From assembly GCF_023091865.1 (NCBI RefSeq), contig NZ_JAHXDI010000003.1, positions 186,001 to 250,000 on the forward strand: a stretch of 64,000 bases of DNA, given 5' to 3'. A program made the position numbers and the translations under genes. The notes under the pieces were generated by a model. The model ran no database searches. It saw only the letters and a list, made by a program, of their open reading frames with translations, and was not told the DNA's origin. Shown here piece by piece: positions 8,082 through 16,715 of the stretch (position 1 is the first letter of the stretch; every line of letters starts with the position of its first letter). The stretch comes from Chromohalobacter moromii. Lineage in GTDB: Bacteria; Pseudomonadota; Gammaproteobacteria; Pseudomonadales; Halomonadaceae.

Positions 8082-8839
8082 CGCGTCCCGCACGCCATCG
8101 ACGCACCCTGATCAGCGCCGTCAGCCTTGCCACCCTGGTGACGCTCTGGGAGACGGCCCTGCGCGTGGGCTGGCTGCCGAGCAACCTGGTGCCATTGCCC
8201 TCGCAGATTCCCGGGGTACTCTGGGCGGAAGTGCTGGACGGCATCTGGCTCGACGTCGTGTTGTCGAGCCTCTCCCATTACAGTATCGGCCTGGTGATCG
8301 GCTCGGTGCTGGGGATTGCGGTCGGCATGGCCGCGGCGCTGCTGCCCCGGTTCGATGCCGCCCACAGCTGGCTGGCACGCCTGCTGCGGCCGATTCCGCC
8401 GCTGGCCTGGATCCCCTTCGCGATCATCTGGTTCGGCGTGACCGAAACCGCCGCTGCTTTCATCATCAGCATCGGCGTGTTCTGGATCAATTACTTCACC
8501 AGCTACAGCGCGGTGCGCGCCATCGACGACGGCTACTACGAAGTCGCCCGGGCCTTCGGCCAGGGCGGTTTCAGCGCGCGGCTGGCCAAGATCAGCCTGC
8601 CGGCGGCGGCGCCGGGCATCCTCGGGGGACTGCGTGCCGGCCTGGGCCAAGGCTGGATGACGGTGGTCGCCGCCGAGCTGTTCGGCATTCCCGGCATCGG
8701 CCAGCGCATGATGGAAGCCTCGGGCCTGCTCGCCACCGATGTGGTGGTGGTCTACATGCTGACCATCGCCGCGCTCTACGCCCTGTTCGACTTCCTGTTC
8801 ATGCGCATTCAGCGGAGGGTTCTACGGTGGCAGCAATGA
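8078..8839 (+). CDS. ABC transporter permease, NitT/TauT family
   Basis: 253 residues, six predicted inner-membrane helices, with the BPD_transp_1 coupling segment around residues 150-185 (EVARAFGQGGFSARLAKISL then PAAAPGILGGLRAGLGQGW), which docks with the ATPase. It resembles SsuC/TauC. Its start overlaps the binding-protein stop and its stop lies within the start region of the ATPase gene, so the three are translationally coupled. A homodimer with two ATPase subunits is the expected complex. Confidence 0.9.
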   Translation: MTRPARHRRTLISAVSLATLVTLWETALRVGWLPSNLVPLPSQIPGVLWAEVLDGIWLDVVLSSLSHYSIGLVIGSVLGIAVGMAAALLPRFDAAHSWLARLLRPIPPLAWIPFAIIWFGVTETAAAFIISIGVFWINYFTSYSAVRAIDDGYYEVARAFGQGGFSARLAKISLPAAAPGILGGLRAGLGQGWMTVVAAELFGIPGIGQRMMEASGLLATDVVVVYMLTIAALYALFDFLFMRIQRRVLRWQQ

Positions 8840-9618
8840 ATGACGCGTCCGCGCCCGTCCTGACGGCACGCGGCGTACGTCTGGGCTTTGCCGACGACGT
8901 CGTGCTCGACGACATCGACCTCGAAGTGGCCCCGCGCGAATTCGTGGCCATGGTCGGCGCTTCGGGCGTGGGCAAATCCACCCTGCTGCGCGCCTTCGCC
9001 GGCTTGCTGGCCCCGCAGCGTGGCGACGTCCATCTCTCCACCGCCGAGGCGTCGGCCAGCCGCGACTGTTCGATGGTCTTCCAGGCGCCGCGATTATTTC
9101 CCTGGCGCCGCGTGCGCGCCAATGTCGAGCTGGGCCTGGAAGGGTTGGGACTATCCCGCGACGAGCGCCGTACCCGTGCCATGGAACCGCTGTCACTAGT
9201 CGGGCTCGAGGAACTCGCCGAGCGCTGGCCACGCACGCTGTCCGGCGGTCAGCAACAGCGAGTGGGCATCGCCCGCGCACTGGCGGTACGGCCTCGGGTG
9301 TTGTTCATGGACGAGCCGTTCTCCGCACTCGACGCCCTGACCCGCCAGCGCCTGCAGAGCGAACTCACCGAGCTGCGCCAGCGCAGCGACGCGGCGATCG
9401 TCTTCGTCACTCATGACATCGAGGAGGCCGTCCTCCTCGCCGACCGCGTCGTGGTGCTGGCCAAACCCGACAAAGGCGCGCCGGCCACGGTGCGTGATAT
9501 CGTCACCATCGACCTGCCGCTCGCCCGGCGCCGCGAGCAGAGCGGCTTTCGCGACCACGTGCAGCGCCTGGAACAGCATATCGGTGTTGCCGCCACCCCC
9601 GAGGAGACGACCTCATGA
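8827..9618 (+). CDS. ABC transporter ATP-binding protein, NitT/TauT family
   Basis: 263 residues. Walker A is GASGVGKST (about residues 44-52), the signature [15 protein letters not shown] follows in the middle, Walker B is RVLFMDEPFSALD, and the switch His lies in VTHDIEEAV. The GTG at 8827 is preferred because GGAGGG lies about seven bases before it; the ATG at 8836 forms an ATGA overlap with the permease stop and is the alternative. It energises the permease encoded just upstream. The EPFSALD form of Walker B and the C-terminal basic region (PLARRREQSGFR) are typical of SsuB/TauB-like ATPases. Confidence 0.9.
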   Translation: MAAMNDASAPVLTARGVRLGFADDVVLDDIDLEVAPREFVAMVGASGVGKSTLLRAFAGLLAPQRGDVHLSTAEASASRDCSMVFQAPRLFPWRRVRANVELGLEGLGLSRDERRTRAMEPLSLVGLEELAERWPRTLSGGQQQRVGIARALAVRPRVLFMDEPFSALDALTRQRLQSELTELRQRSDAAIVFVTHDIEEAVLLADRVVVLAKPDKGAPATVRDIVTIDLPLARRREQSGFRDHVQRLEQHIGVAATPEETTS

Positions 9619-9917
9619 GTGCCTTGCGTGTCGTATTGCATGCTCCCACCGCCGATGGCCTCGCCCGCGCCCGGCGCAATGCACTCAACCTGGCCCGGGC
9701 ACGGCCCGACACCGAGATGCTGATCGTGGCCAACGGCGCCGCCGTGGCCGCCGCCCTGGACACGCCCGACCCGGCCACCGATGCCTGGCTGCGGCTTTGC
9801 CGCAATACCCTCGCGACCCAGGCGCTGGACAACCCCGGCGGCCTCGGGGAAGTCGAGGCCGCAGTGGTCACGCTCGCCGAACTGCAGGCGCAGGGCTGGG
9901 CCTATATCCGCGCTTGA
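9615..9917 (+). CDS. DsrE-like small protein at the end of the ABC operon
   Basis: 100 residues. LRVVLHAPTADGLARARRNA, LNLARARPDTEMLIVANG and a final QGWAYIRA fit the DsrE/DsrF-like alpha/beta fold, whose members shuttle sulfur on cysteine or have undefined roles. There is a single cysteine (about residue 62, LRLCRNTL), in the region where the active Cys of DsrE-type proteins lies, but assignment as catalytic is inference. The start overlaps the ATPase stop (ATGA at 9615-9618), so it is translationally coupled to the transporter. This placement suggests handling of the imported compound or of a sulfur group derived from it. Confidence 0.7.
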   Translation: MSALRVVLHAPTADGLARARRNALNLARARPDTEMLIVANGAAVAAALDTPDPATDAWLRLCRNTLATQALDNPGGLGEVEAAVVTLAELQAQGWAYIRA

Positions 9918-10099
9918 GTCTCGCGGCGCCCCCTTGTGATCCCCGGGGCGCGTCACCATGTGTTGGAGAGAGGGGCGCGGGAAGCGTCACGTATGGGCAA
10001 ATACCCAAGATGCATTTGCTTAGCGAAATCCATTGTTTCCCATGCCCTAGTTTGTGATGCGATGCTCAATGCTTCGCCAATCAGTGAAAGGAGGACGCC

Positions 10100-10732
10100 A
10101 TGGCACTACAACTCGGCGATATTGCCCCGGATTTCACCCAAGATAGCACCGACGGAACGATCAACTTCCATGAGTGGGCCGGCGACAACTGGGTCATCCT
10201 GTTCTCGCATCCCAAGGATTTCACCCCGGTTTGCACCACCGAGCTCGGCGAAGTGTCGCGCCTGAAGCCGGAATTCGAGAAACGCAACGCCAAGGCCATC
10301 GGTCTCTCCGTAGATCCGCTGGACGATCACAAGGCATGGGAAGGCGACATCAAGGAAACCCAGGGCCATGGCCTGAATTTCCCACTGTTGGCGGATGCCG
10401 ACCGTCAGGTCAGCTCGCTATACGGGATGATTCATCCCAACGCCAACGACACCCTGACGGTGCGTAGCGTCTTCATTATCGACCCCAGCAAGAAAGTGCG
10501 CCTGACACTGACCTATCCGGCCAGTACCGGTCGCAACTTCTCAGAGATCCTGCGCGTGCTGGATAGCCTTCAGCTGACCGACAGCCAGAAGGTCGCCACA
10601 CCGGTCAACTGGACCGAAGGCGACGACTGCATCATCGTGCCCTCGGTCGATAACGAAAAGGCTAAGGAACTCTTCCCGCAAGGCTGGGACGAGAAGAAGC
10701 CGTACCTGCGCATGGTCAAGCTGCAGAAGTAA
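10100..10732 (+). CDS. 1-Cys peroxiredoxin (Prx6 family)
   Basis: 210 residues. The peroxidatic cysteine is Cys45 in DFTPVCTTELG, followed by the long C-terminal domain of the Prx6 class (VNWTEGDDCIIVPSV and an end rich in PYLRMVKL). Prx6-type enzymes reduce hydrogen peroxide and organic peroxides in the cytosol. A second cysteine (CIIVPSV) is in the C-terminal domain, but the two-Cys resolving arrangement of AhpC is absent. AAGGAGG precedes the ATG. It is monocistronic and followed by a strong terminator. Confidence 0.93.
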   Translation: MALQLGDIAPDFTQDSTDGTINFHEWAGDNWVILFSHPKDFTPVCTTELGEVSRLKPEFEKRNAKAIGLSVDPLDDHKAWEGDIKETQGHGLNFPLLADADRQVSSLYGMIHPNANDTLTVRSVFIIDPSKKVRLTLTYPASTGRNFSEILRVLDSLQLTDSQKVATPVNWTEGDDCIIVPSVDNEKAKELFPQGWDEKKPYLRMVKLQK

Positions 10733-10784
10733 CCCGTTACACGTGACCTACTGGGTCAGGCGCCGTCCGGTGCCATGACCTTTG

Positions 10785-10821
10785 ATCGCCCGTGGCCTCC
10801 TGGACCACGGGCGATTTTTTT
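10785..10821 (+). terminator. Rho-independent terminator of the peroxiredoxin gene
   Basis: An 11-bp perfect stem, ATCGCCCGTGG (10785-10795) with CCACGGGCGAT (10805-10815), is followed by a run of seven T. It ends the peroxiredoxin transcript. Confidence 0.92.
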
Positions 10822-10868
10822 CATGCGCGCTATTCTGCATGAGACAACCCTTGCCTACGGATACCGCC

Positions 10869-11555
10869 ATGGCGTCGACAATACATATCGTGATACCGAT
10901 CTATCCCGGCGTCACGCAGTTGGATTTCACCGGACCTCATCAATTCTTCTCGCGTGTGCCCCAAACCGAGGTCGTGGTCGCCTCCGTCGGCGGCCTGCCG
11001 GTAGAGGCCCAGGGGCTGACCTTCGCCAACCTGGCCGACCTGGACGTTATCGAGGCATGCGACGTGTTGTGCGTACCGGGCGGGCTGGGGTGCCTCGACG
11101 CCGCAGAGGATGCACGATTCCTTCACGCCATTCAGCGGCTCGCCAGTACCTCGCGGTACCTGACATCGGTCTGCACCGGCTCATTGATCCTGGGCGCGGC
11201 CGGCCTTCTGCGGGGGAGACGTGCGGCCTGTCACTGGGCCTGGCGAGACATGCTGCCACTCTTCGGCGCCATCCCCGATGCGGGGCGCGTCGTGCGGGAC
11301 GGCAACCTCATCACCGGCGGAGGCGTCACGGCCGGCATCGATCTGGCGCTGACGGTCATCGCCGAGCTGCTGGGTGACGAGACCGCCCAGGCGGCGCAAC
11401 TGACGCTGGAATATGCACCCGAGCCGCCCTTCGACGCCGGGCGGCCAGATACCGCACCGGCGTCCGTACATGCGCATGTGCTCGACGGCATGGCGGACAT
11501 GCAGGCATCCCGGTATCGGCAGGCCGAACGCATCGCCACGCACTTGCCCGCGTGA
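10869..11555 (+). CDS. DJ-1/PfpI family protein, isonitrile hydratase-like
   Basis: 228 residues, the same length as I recall for cyclohexyl-isocyanide (isonitrile) hydratase InhA. Rossmann-like DJ-1 fold with the nucleophile Cys102 at the elbow TSVCTGSLILGAAGLL, and Asp19 in the TQLDFTGP segment, matching the Asp/Cys pair used by isonitrile hydratases to turn R-NC into an N-formamide. GGGVTAGIDLAL in the C-terminal half is typical of the GATase1-like group. The start at 10869 gives the family N-terminus; an ATG at 10839 is an alternative and would overlap the preceding terminator region less well. Actual substrate is not known. Confidence 0.82.
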   Translation: MASTIHIVIPIYPGVTQLDFTGPHQFFSRVPQTEVVVASVGGLPVEAQGLTFANLADLDVIEACDVLCVPGGLGCLDAAEDARFLHAIQRLASTSRYLTSVCTGSLILGAAGLLRGRRAACHWAWRDMLPLFGAIPDAGRVVRDGNLITGGGVTAGIDLALTVIAELLGDETAQAAQLTLEYAPEPPFDAGRPDTAPASVHAHVLDGMADMQASRYRQAERIATHLPA

Positions 11556-11905
11556 CGCCGAGCGCGCGGCCCTAGACCACGGGCGAGCGACGTTCGGCCG
11601 ACACACGCCGTGCCCTACGAATCACACGCACCATGCACGCTGCTCGATAAGCAACGAACAACAACAAGATCGCTATCTTGAACGAGGTCTTGATCCGCAT
11701 CGTCGTACCCGGCTCGGCGTCTCATGGGGAAGGAGTACGACGAGTTAATCAGAAGGATGTTAAGGAATGTTGACGCCGTGGTAGACGGCCGTACCCAATA
11801 TCGACCTGCCAAGGGCAGACTTGAGCACAGCCGGGCCTTTTTATAAAAAATATCTGATAAAACCGCGCCGAGATATCCGGCATAGCCTCTCTCGTACTCA
11901 CGGCT
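11556..11905. other. 350-bp intergenic stretch without a convincing gene
   Basis: Lies between the DJ-1 gene and the convergent EamA gene. A 40-codon open frame (11724-11846, beginning MGKEYDELIRRML) lacks a ribosome site and is not recognised. A T-rich segment at 11836-11842 after GCCGGGCC and an A/T-rich patch to 11870 might contain transcript ends, but I see no strong hairpin. Confidence 0.5.
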
Positions 11906-12781
11906 TTATGTCGTGGGACGCGCCTTGATGGCTACCTGCCGTTCATACATGGCAATGGCGACGCCGCTACCGATGATCACCAGCGCGCCGATGAAGACCC
12001 AGATATCCGGTACTTCACCCCACAACCACCAGCCCAGCAGCACCGCCCAGACCATGGCAGTGTAATCGAACGGCGCCGCCAGCGCCGCCGGGGCGTAACG
12101 AAACGCCAGCGTAATGCACGACACCGCGCCCACGCCGAAGATGCCAGAGCCAATGAAACCCAGCCACGCCACCCCCTCAGGCATCTTCCAAACGTTGGGT
12201 AGCAATATCGCACTGACGATCAGGGGTACCAGAGTGGCGTAAAAGACCATCGCCCACAGGCTTTCCTTACCGCCGTAGCGCCGCGCAGTGATCATCATCA
12301 ACGCATAGCACACCGCCGCGCCGACGACGATCAGCGCTCCCCATTGGAAGCCCGCCGCGCCAGGACGCACCACGATCAGAACGCCGGCGAAGCCCACCAG
12401 CGAAGCGATGAACGGCAAGCGTTCGACGCGTTCCTTGAGCAGCGGGCCGGAAAGCAGCGTCACGAACAATGGCGCGGCGAAGGCAATGGCGGTGGTTTCC
12501 GCCAATGGCAGTAGCGTCAGGCCGGTGACGAAACAGAACATCGTGCCGGCAAAGATCAAACCGCGCAGGAGATGAACGCCCGGGCGCCGGGTCTTGAGCT
12601 TTTGCCAGCCGCCATTGAAGCGTGCCAACAGTGCGATCAACGGCAGCGAGATCAGAGTGCGGAAGAAGATGATCTGAATCGGGTCGTACGTGGCGCCTAG
12701 CCACTTGGAAATCGCATCGCCCAGCGCAAGGCACAACACCCCAGCGCACATGATCAAGATTCCCAGCAGGGACGGCGACAT
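11906..12781 (-). CDS. EamA/DMT-family transporter
   Basis: 291 residues with ten hydrophobic helices in two EamA repeats. The first repeat has ALGDAISKWLGATYDPIQII, the linker VERLPFIASLVGFAGVLIVV, and the second SCITLAFRYAPAALAAPFDY; this branch resembles S-adenosylmethionine/RhaT-like or general metabolite exporters, but the substrate cannot be named. The start at 12781 is chosen because GGAGGTGGG lies directly before it; upstream in-frame ATGs lack such a site and add a tail foreign to the family. It is divergent from chaC with about 210 bases between the starts. Confidence 0.87.
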   Translation of the reverse strand: MSPSLLGILIMCAGVLCLALGDAISKWLGATYDPIQIIFFRTLISLPLIALLARFNGGWQKLKTRRPGVHLLRGLIFAGTMFCFVTGLTLLPLAETTAIAFAAPLFVTLLSGPLLKERVERLPFIASLVGFAGVLIVVRPGAAGFQWGALIVVGAAVCYALMMITARRYGGKESLWAMVFYATLVPLIVSAILLPNVWKMPEGVAWLGFIGSGIFGVGAVSCITLAFRYAPAALAAPFDYTAMVWAVLLGWWLWGEVPDIWVFIGALVIIGSGVAIAMYERQVAIKARPTT

Positions 12782-12991
12782 ACCCACCTCCATGAAGAAA
12801 GACCACGCGGCGCCTATCGTAATGCGCCCCGCTACGTGTAATGGAAACGGCCCGAAGAATCGGCCCTTGAGCATAGCCGAATCGAATGCGCACCGCGATG
12901 GTGCAAAAAGAGGTATGCCGCATACCAACGCCAAAACGTGCATAATCGGGGATAGATTCCCGTTTATTCACTCGATGTACGCAAGAGAGTC

Positions 12992-13576
12992 ATGACGCTC
13001 GATACCACCGCAATCAACCAGCAAATGACGCATTTCAACGACCATGAGGCGATCTGGCTGTTCGGCTATGGTTCTCTGATCTGGAAGGCGGATTTCTCGT
13101 TTCTGGAGAGCCGGCCTGCGCATATCATCGGCTGGGAAAGACGTTTCTGGCAGGGCTCGCACGACCACCGCGGCACGCCACAGGCGCCGGGCCGTGTCGC
13201 TACGCTGACCGAACGCCCCGGCGCGGTCTGCCACGGCATGGCCTACCGCATCACCCAGGACGTGCTCGGCCCGCTGGATGTGCGCGAGAAAAACGGCTAC
13301 CTGCGCGTGGTCACAGCGCTGCACTTCGATGACGTCGAGGGAGAGGAAAGCCGCGAGGGCCTGGTCTACCTCGCCAGCGAGGACAATGCCGCCTTCCTGG
13401 GGCCGGCGCCTGATACCGCCATCGCCCGACAGATCGCCGAGTCCCACGGCCCCAGCGGCCCCAACCGCGATTACCTGCTCAACCTGGCCCAAGCGCTGCG
13501 CGAAATGGGACACGACGACCCGCACATCTTCGCTCTGGAGCGCGAATTGCTCGCGCTTCCCACTCAGCCGGCGTGA
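12992..13576 (+). CDS. chaC: ChaC-family gamma-glutamylcyclotransferase
   Basis: 194 residues. The signature FGYGSLIWKADF lies at residues 24-35 and forms the pocket for the gamma-glutamyl group; the REKNGYLRVVTALHFDD segment carries the conserved Glu region of the family. ChaC enzymes cleave glutathione to 5-oxoproline and Cys-Gly in the cytosol. The next genes do not suggest a shared pathway. An ATG eleven codons later is possible, but the first ATG follows AAGAGAG and is kept. Confidence 0.9.
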   Translation: MTLDTTAINQQMTHFNDHEAIWLFGYGSLIWKADFSFLESRPAHIIGWERRFWQGSHDHRGTPQAPGRVATLTERPGAVCHGMAYRITQDVLGPLDVREKNGYLRVVTALHFDDVEGEESREGLVYLASEDNAAFLGPAPDTAIARQIAESHGPSGPNRDYLLNLAQALREMGHDDPHIFALERELLALPTQPA

Positions 13577-13658
13577 AACGACACGTCGGCTGACAGCAGG
13601 TCACGTATCTATCTTGTCACGCAGTATGCAAACCACATACGTTAGATACGTTTTATGA

Positions 13659-15524
13659 TCATCCCCAAAGCTCCCAAAGCCCTATCGTCAGGAACGGAAA
13701 TAAACATAGTAGAACCACTACCATCATAGCCCCCGCAATAAAGGGCACCACGGCCCTGAATACTGCTGAAGGTGACACCTTGGCGATCTGGGATGAGATA
13801 AACACCAAAAGCCCCACTGGCGGAGAGACACCGCCGAGCTGCAGGACAATGATCATAATGATACCGAGCTGAACAGGGTCGACCCCAGCGTTCGTCATCA
13901 TCGGTAAGAACAGTGGAGCGATGATCAGCATCGCCGGGGTCAGATCGAGAAACATCCCCGCCGCCGCCAAGACCACCAGCAGGATGATGAACAATCCCAG
14001 TTGGCCATCAACGATGGTACTTGCCCAAGCGACAATCTCCTGGGGTACTTGCTCGGCGATCAGAACCCAGGCGAAGGGTACCGAGGCAGCGATCAAAAAA
14101 CCCACCAAGGCGGCGTCGGTCCCGCATTCGGCGAAGGCACGATAGAACTTCTTCCAGCCATATTCGCGGAATACAAACTTGCCGAGAACGAACGTCCAGA
14201 TCAACGCTATGACCCCCGCTTCGGTAGCGGTGATAATGCCAAATCGAATTCCTCCCAGAACACCAACGGTAATGACCAGCACCGGTAGGGCACGCAGGAA
14301 GCTACGCCAAACATCGCTCCAGGGGGCTCGAGCAGTGGCCGTCTGGTACTGACGACGCACAGATATCAAGTAGGAGACCCCCATCAGAACGCCCGCACAG
14401 AGAATTGCTGGCAGGATACCGGCCATGAACAACCGAGCGATGGAGACATTCGCCACTGAAGCGTAAACCAGCATGGCAATCGCGGGCGGCACGACATTGG
14501 GCAGAATCGCCGATGAAGCCGTGACCGCACAGGAGAAGGCCGGTGAGTAGCCACGCTGCACCATTTCAGGAACCAGGATCTTGGTGCTACTAGCAGCGTC
14601 GGCGCTCGACGAACCGGAAATACCACCTACCATCAGGCTATTGAGTACGTTGACGTGGGCTAAGCCGCCACGTAAATGACCCACCAGGCTGGAGGCAAAG
14701 TCGATCAGGCGCGTGGACAGACCGCCCAGATTGAGCAGGTAGCCGGTCGAAAGGAAAAAGGGGATAGCCAATAGAATGAACTTGGTCGAACCCGTGACCA
14801 TGTTCTGCACTATCGCTGGCGCTGGAAGAATGAACGACGCCGAGTTAGCCAGGAAGACCCCGAACATCAAAGAAAAGGAGACCGGTACACCAACACCTAA
14901 AGCCACGAAGAATGCGGCCAACATGATCAGGCTAGGCGAAATACCCTGTAACGGAGAAAGCAAGCCATGATCGAGACCTAGATAAAGCAGACCGGCAATA
15001 CCAAGTGCCAAGAAATTGCGAATCAGGGTACGCGTGTTGTCAGCATCTCGAGCAAGCAGGAATACCAAGCCAATCAGACCAAATACAGGAATGACCGCGT
15101 ACTTATATATCTTAGGCCACTCCAAGCTAGCACTGACTCCGCCGACCATCTCGGCAAGCTGGTAGCCACTGAACATCATCATCATTACCGTCAGAGCCAA
15201 GATCAGGCTCTGGATGAAGCTCAGTAGTTCTGCCGACCAACCAGATACATTCTTGGTCAAAAAATCAGCAGCGACGTGGCGCTGCTGGCGGATCCCTAAC
15301 GCCGCCCCGAGGAAGATCAACCAGGTGAACGACCAAACCGCAAACTCAGCGGTCCACGAAAAGGCGTCATTGAATACATAGCGCGAGACTACGCCAGCGA
15401 ATACGTCTATCGTCATCGCCAGCAAAGTGACGAAGACTAACAGGCGGACCACCGACTCCAGCCCAGCAGCGGCGCGCTCCAGACTCAGCACAGGCAGCGT
15501 GTGCGAAAGGCGATAGGCAGACAT
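13659..15524 (-). CDS. TRAP transporter permease with fused small and large subunits (DctQ-DctM)
   Basis: 621 residues. Residues about 15-180 form the DctQ-like small subunit with four helices (VSRYVFNDAFSWTAEFAVWS and AALGIRQQRHVAADF are its conserved parts); residues about 200-620 form the DctM-like large subunit with twelve or so helices, including GGISGSSSADAASSTKILVP and TASSAILPNVVPPAIAMLVY. The fusion places both membrane parts of a sodium-driven TRAP carrier in one polypeptide. The binding protein is encoded directly upstream. The start at 15524 is preceded by TGGAG. Base composition and the gene partners suggest recent acquisition together with the next three genes. Confidence 0.9.
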   Translation of the reverse strand: MSAYRLSHTLPVLSLERAAAGLESVVRLLVFVTLLAMTIDVFAGVVSRYVFNDAFSWTAEFAVWSFTWLIFLGAALGIRQQRHVAADFLTKNVSGWSAELLSFIQSLILALTVMMMMFSGYQLAEMVGGVSASLEWPKIYKYAVIPVFGLIGLVFLLARDADNTRTLIRNFLALGIAGLLYLGLDHGLLSPLQGISPSLIMLAAFFVALGVGVPVSFSLMFGVFLANSASFILPAPAIVQNMVTGSTKFILLAIPFFLSTGYLLNLGGLSTRLIDFASSLVGHLRGGLAHVNVLNSLMVGGISGSSSADAASSTKILVPEMVQRGYSPAFSCAVTASSAILPNVVPPAIAMLVYASVANVSIARLFMAGILPAILCAGVLMGVSYLISVRRQYQTATARAPWSDVWRSFLRALPVLVITVGVLGGIRFGIITATEAGVIALIWTFVLGKFVFREYGWKKFYRAFAECGTDAALVGFLIAASVPFAWVLIAEQVPQEIVAWASTIVDGQLGLFIILLVVLAAAGMFLDLTPAMLIIAPLFLPMMTNAGVDPVQLGIIMIIVLQLGGVSPPVGLLVFISSQIAKVSPSAVFRAVVPFIAGAMMVVVLLCLFPFLTIGLWELWG

Positions 15525-15573
15525 TCGATACGCTCCAGAATGGCAACGCCATTGAGGTGAAATGGAACGTGCA

Positions 15574-15594
15574 GCCCCACCATTGTGGCGGGGC
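15574..15594 (-). repeat. Small hairpin between dctP-like and dctQM-like genes
   Basis: GCCCC (15574-15578) pairs with GGGGC (15590-15594), with CCA/TGG inside and a three-base loop. It sits in the 82-bp gap between binding protein and permease, where such structures often lower permease expression or protect upstream mRNA. No T-run follows. Confidence 0.35.
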
Positions 15595-15606
15595 CGCCTC
15601 CAAGCT

Positions 15607-16608
15607 TCAGTCGGCGTTCTCAATTAGCGAGACGAGTGCCTTGCCGTTGGGAATTTTCTTGATGTACTCCTCTCTGACGGGCTGCATGGCCTCTTTCCAA
15701 GGCCCTTTATCATCGATCTCAATGATGGTGGCACCATCCTCGACAGTCTTGGCTAGAGCCGCCTTATCATCTTGCTGGCGCATCGCAGGCAGCTGCTCCT
15801 GGACTTCGTTGGCAGCCTTGGTGATTTCTTGCTGATATTCCTCCGGCAAACGCTGCCACCAGCTTTGTGAAACCACCCAAGTCCCCATCGCATAAACGTG
15901 CCCAGTTTTTACGTAGTAAGGCGCAACCTCATAGAAGCGATTCGTAAGATAGTTAGTCGCTGTATTATCGAAAAAGTCGATCACCCCTGTTTGCATTGAG
16001 TTGTATATCTCAGGAGCTGGGATTGGCGTAGGATTAGCCCCGGCGGCCTTCCACATAGCGACGTGCAAAGGGCTCTGGATGACGCGCATTTTTTTGCCCT
16101 TGACGTCATCAACCGAGTGAATCGGCGTGCTGCTCATAAGCTGACGGATACCATTAACCGAAAACCCCATTAAGTGAAACCCTTCATCCTCAAACTTGGG
16201 TTCCAACTCATCAGTGAGGGGTTGGTTAATTGCCACCGCTTGCTCATCACTGTTGATCAAATAAGGAAGATCAAGAACCTGAACTTCAGGCACCCAAGAA
16301 GTCAGCACTGAACTAGTAATGATCCCCATCTGTACGGAGCCGAGCCTAATGCCCTCTGCCGATTCACTCTCTCCGCCGAGAACACTGTTAGGAAAAAGCT
16401 TAATATCGACATTGTCATCAGTTCGCTCACGTACCATATCGGCAAACTTCTTAGCCGCAACGTACTTCGTATTACCCTCTGGTACGTCAAGCGAGAGCTT
16501 AGCATTGTACTCGGCTGCCATGGCCGAAGTACTAACGACTGAAGCAGCCAATGTTGATAACAATGCAGTGATTACTGGCAGGCCACTCAAGGAGCTTTTA
16601 ATTTTCAT
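15607..16608 (-). CDS. TRAP transporter substrate-binding protein (DctP family)
   Basis: 333 residues with a signal peptide (about 1-31, ending SAMA). The DctP fold is shown by LGGESESAEGIRLGSVQMGI near residues 75-95, the VDDVKGKKMRVIQSP segment holding the carboxylate-binding Arg, and the MQTGVIDFFDN stretch. It captures an organic acid in the periplasm for the fused permease downstream. The ligand is unknown; the adjacent gluconate 5-dehydrogenase-like enzyme hints at a sugar acid. AGGAA precedes the ATG at 16608. Confidence 0.92.
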   Translation of the reverse strand: MKIKSSLSGLPVITALLSTLAASVVSTSAMAAEYNAKLSLDVPEGNTKYVAAKKFADMVRERTDDNVDIKLFPNSVLGGESESAEGIRLGSVQMGIITSSVLTSWVPEVQVLDLPYLINSDEQAVAINQPLTDELEPKFEDEGFHLMGFSVNGIRQLMSSTPIHSVDDVKGKKMRVIQSPLHVAMWKAAGANPTPIPAPEIYNSMQTGVIDFFDNTATNYLTNRFYEVAPYYVKTGHVYAMGTWVVSQSWWQRLPEEYQQEITKAANEVQEQLPAMRQQDDKAALAKTVEDGATIIEIDDKGPWKEAMQPVREEYIKKIPNGKALVSLIENAD

Positions 16609-16715
16609 GATACGATTCCTATTGATGTTATATTTCACATTTCAACGTATAGGCTAGGAGAATTGTCATTGTCATGAGCGTATGCTCTACTCACTAACCT
16701 GTGTGTAGGATTTCA

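Noticed and set aside
11724-11846. A 40-codon open frame (MGKEYDELIRR...) in the 350-bp gap before the EamA gene
   Set aside because: No ribosome site, no recognised family, and flanking sequence looks non-coding; kept only as a note in the gap entry.
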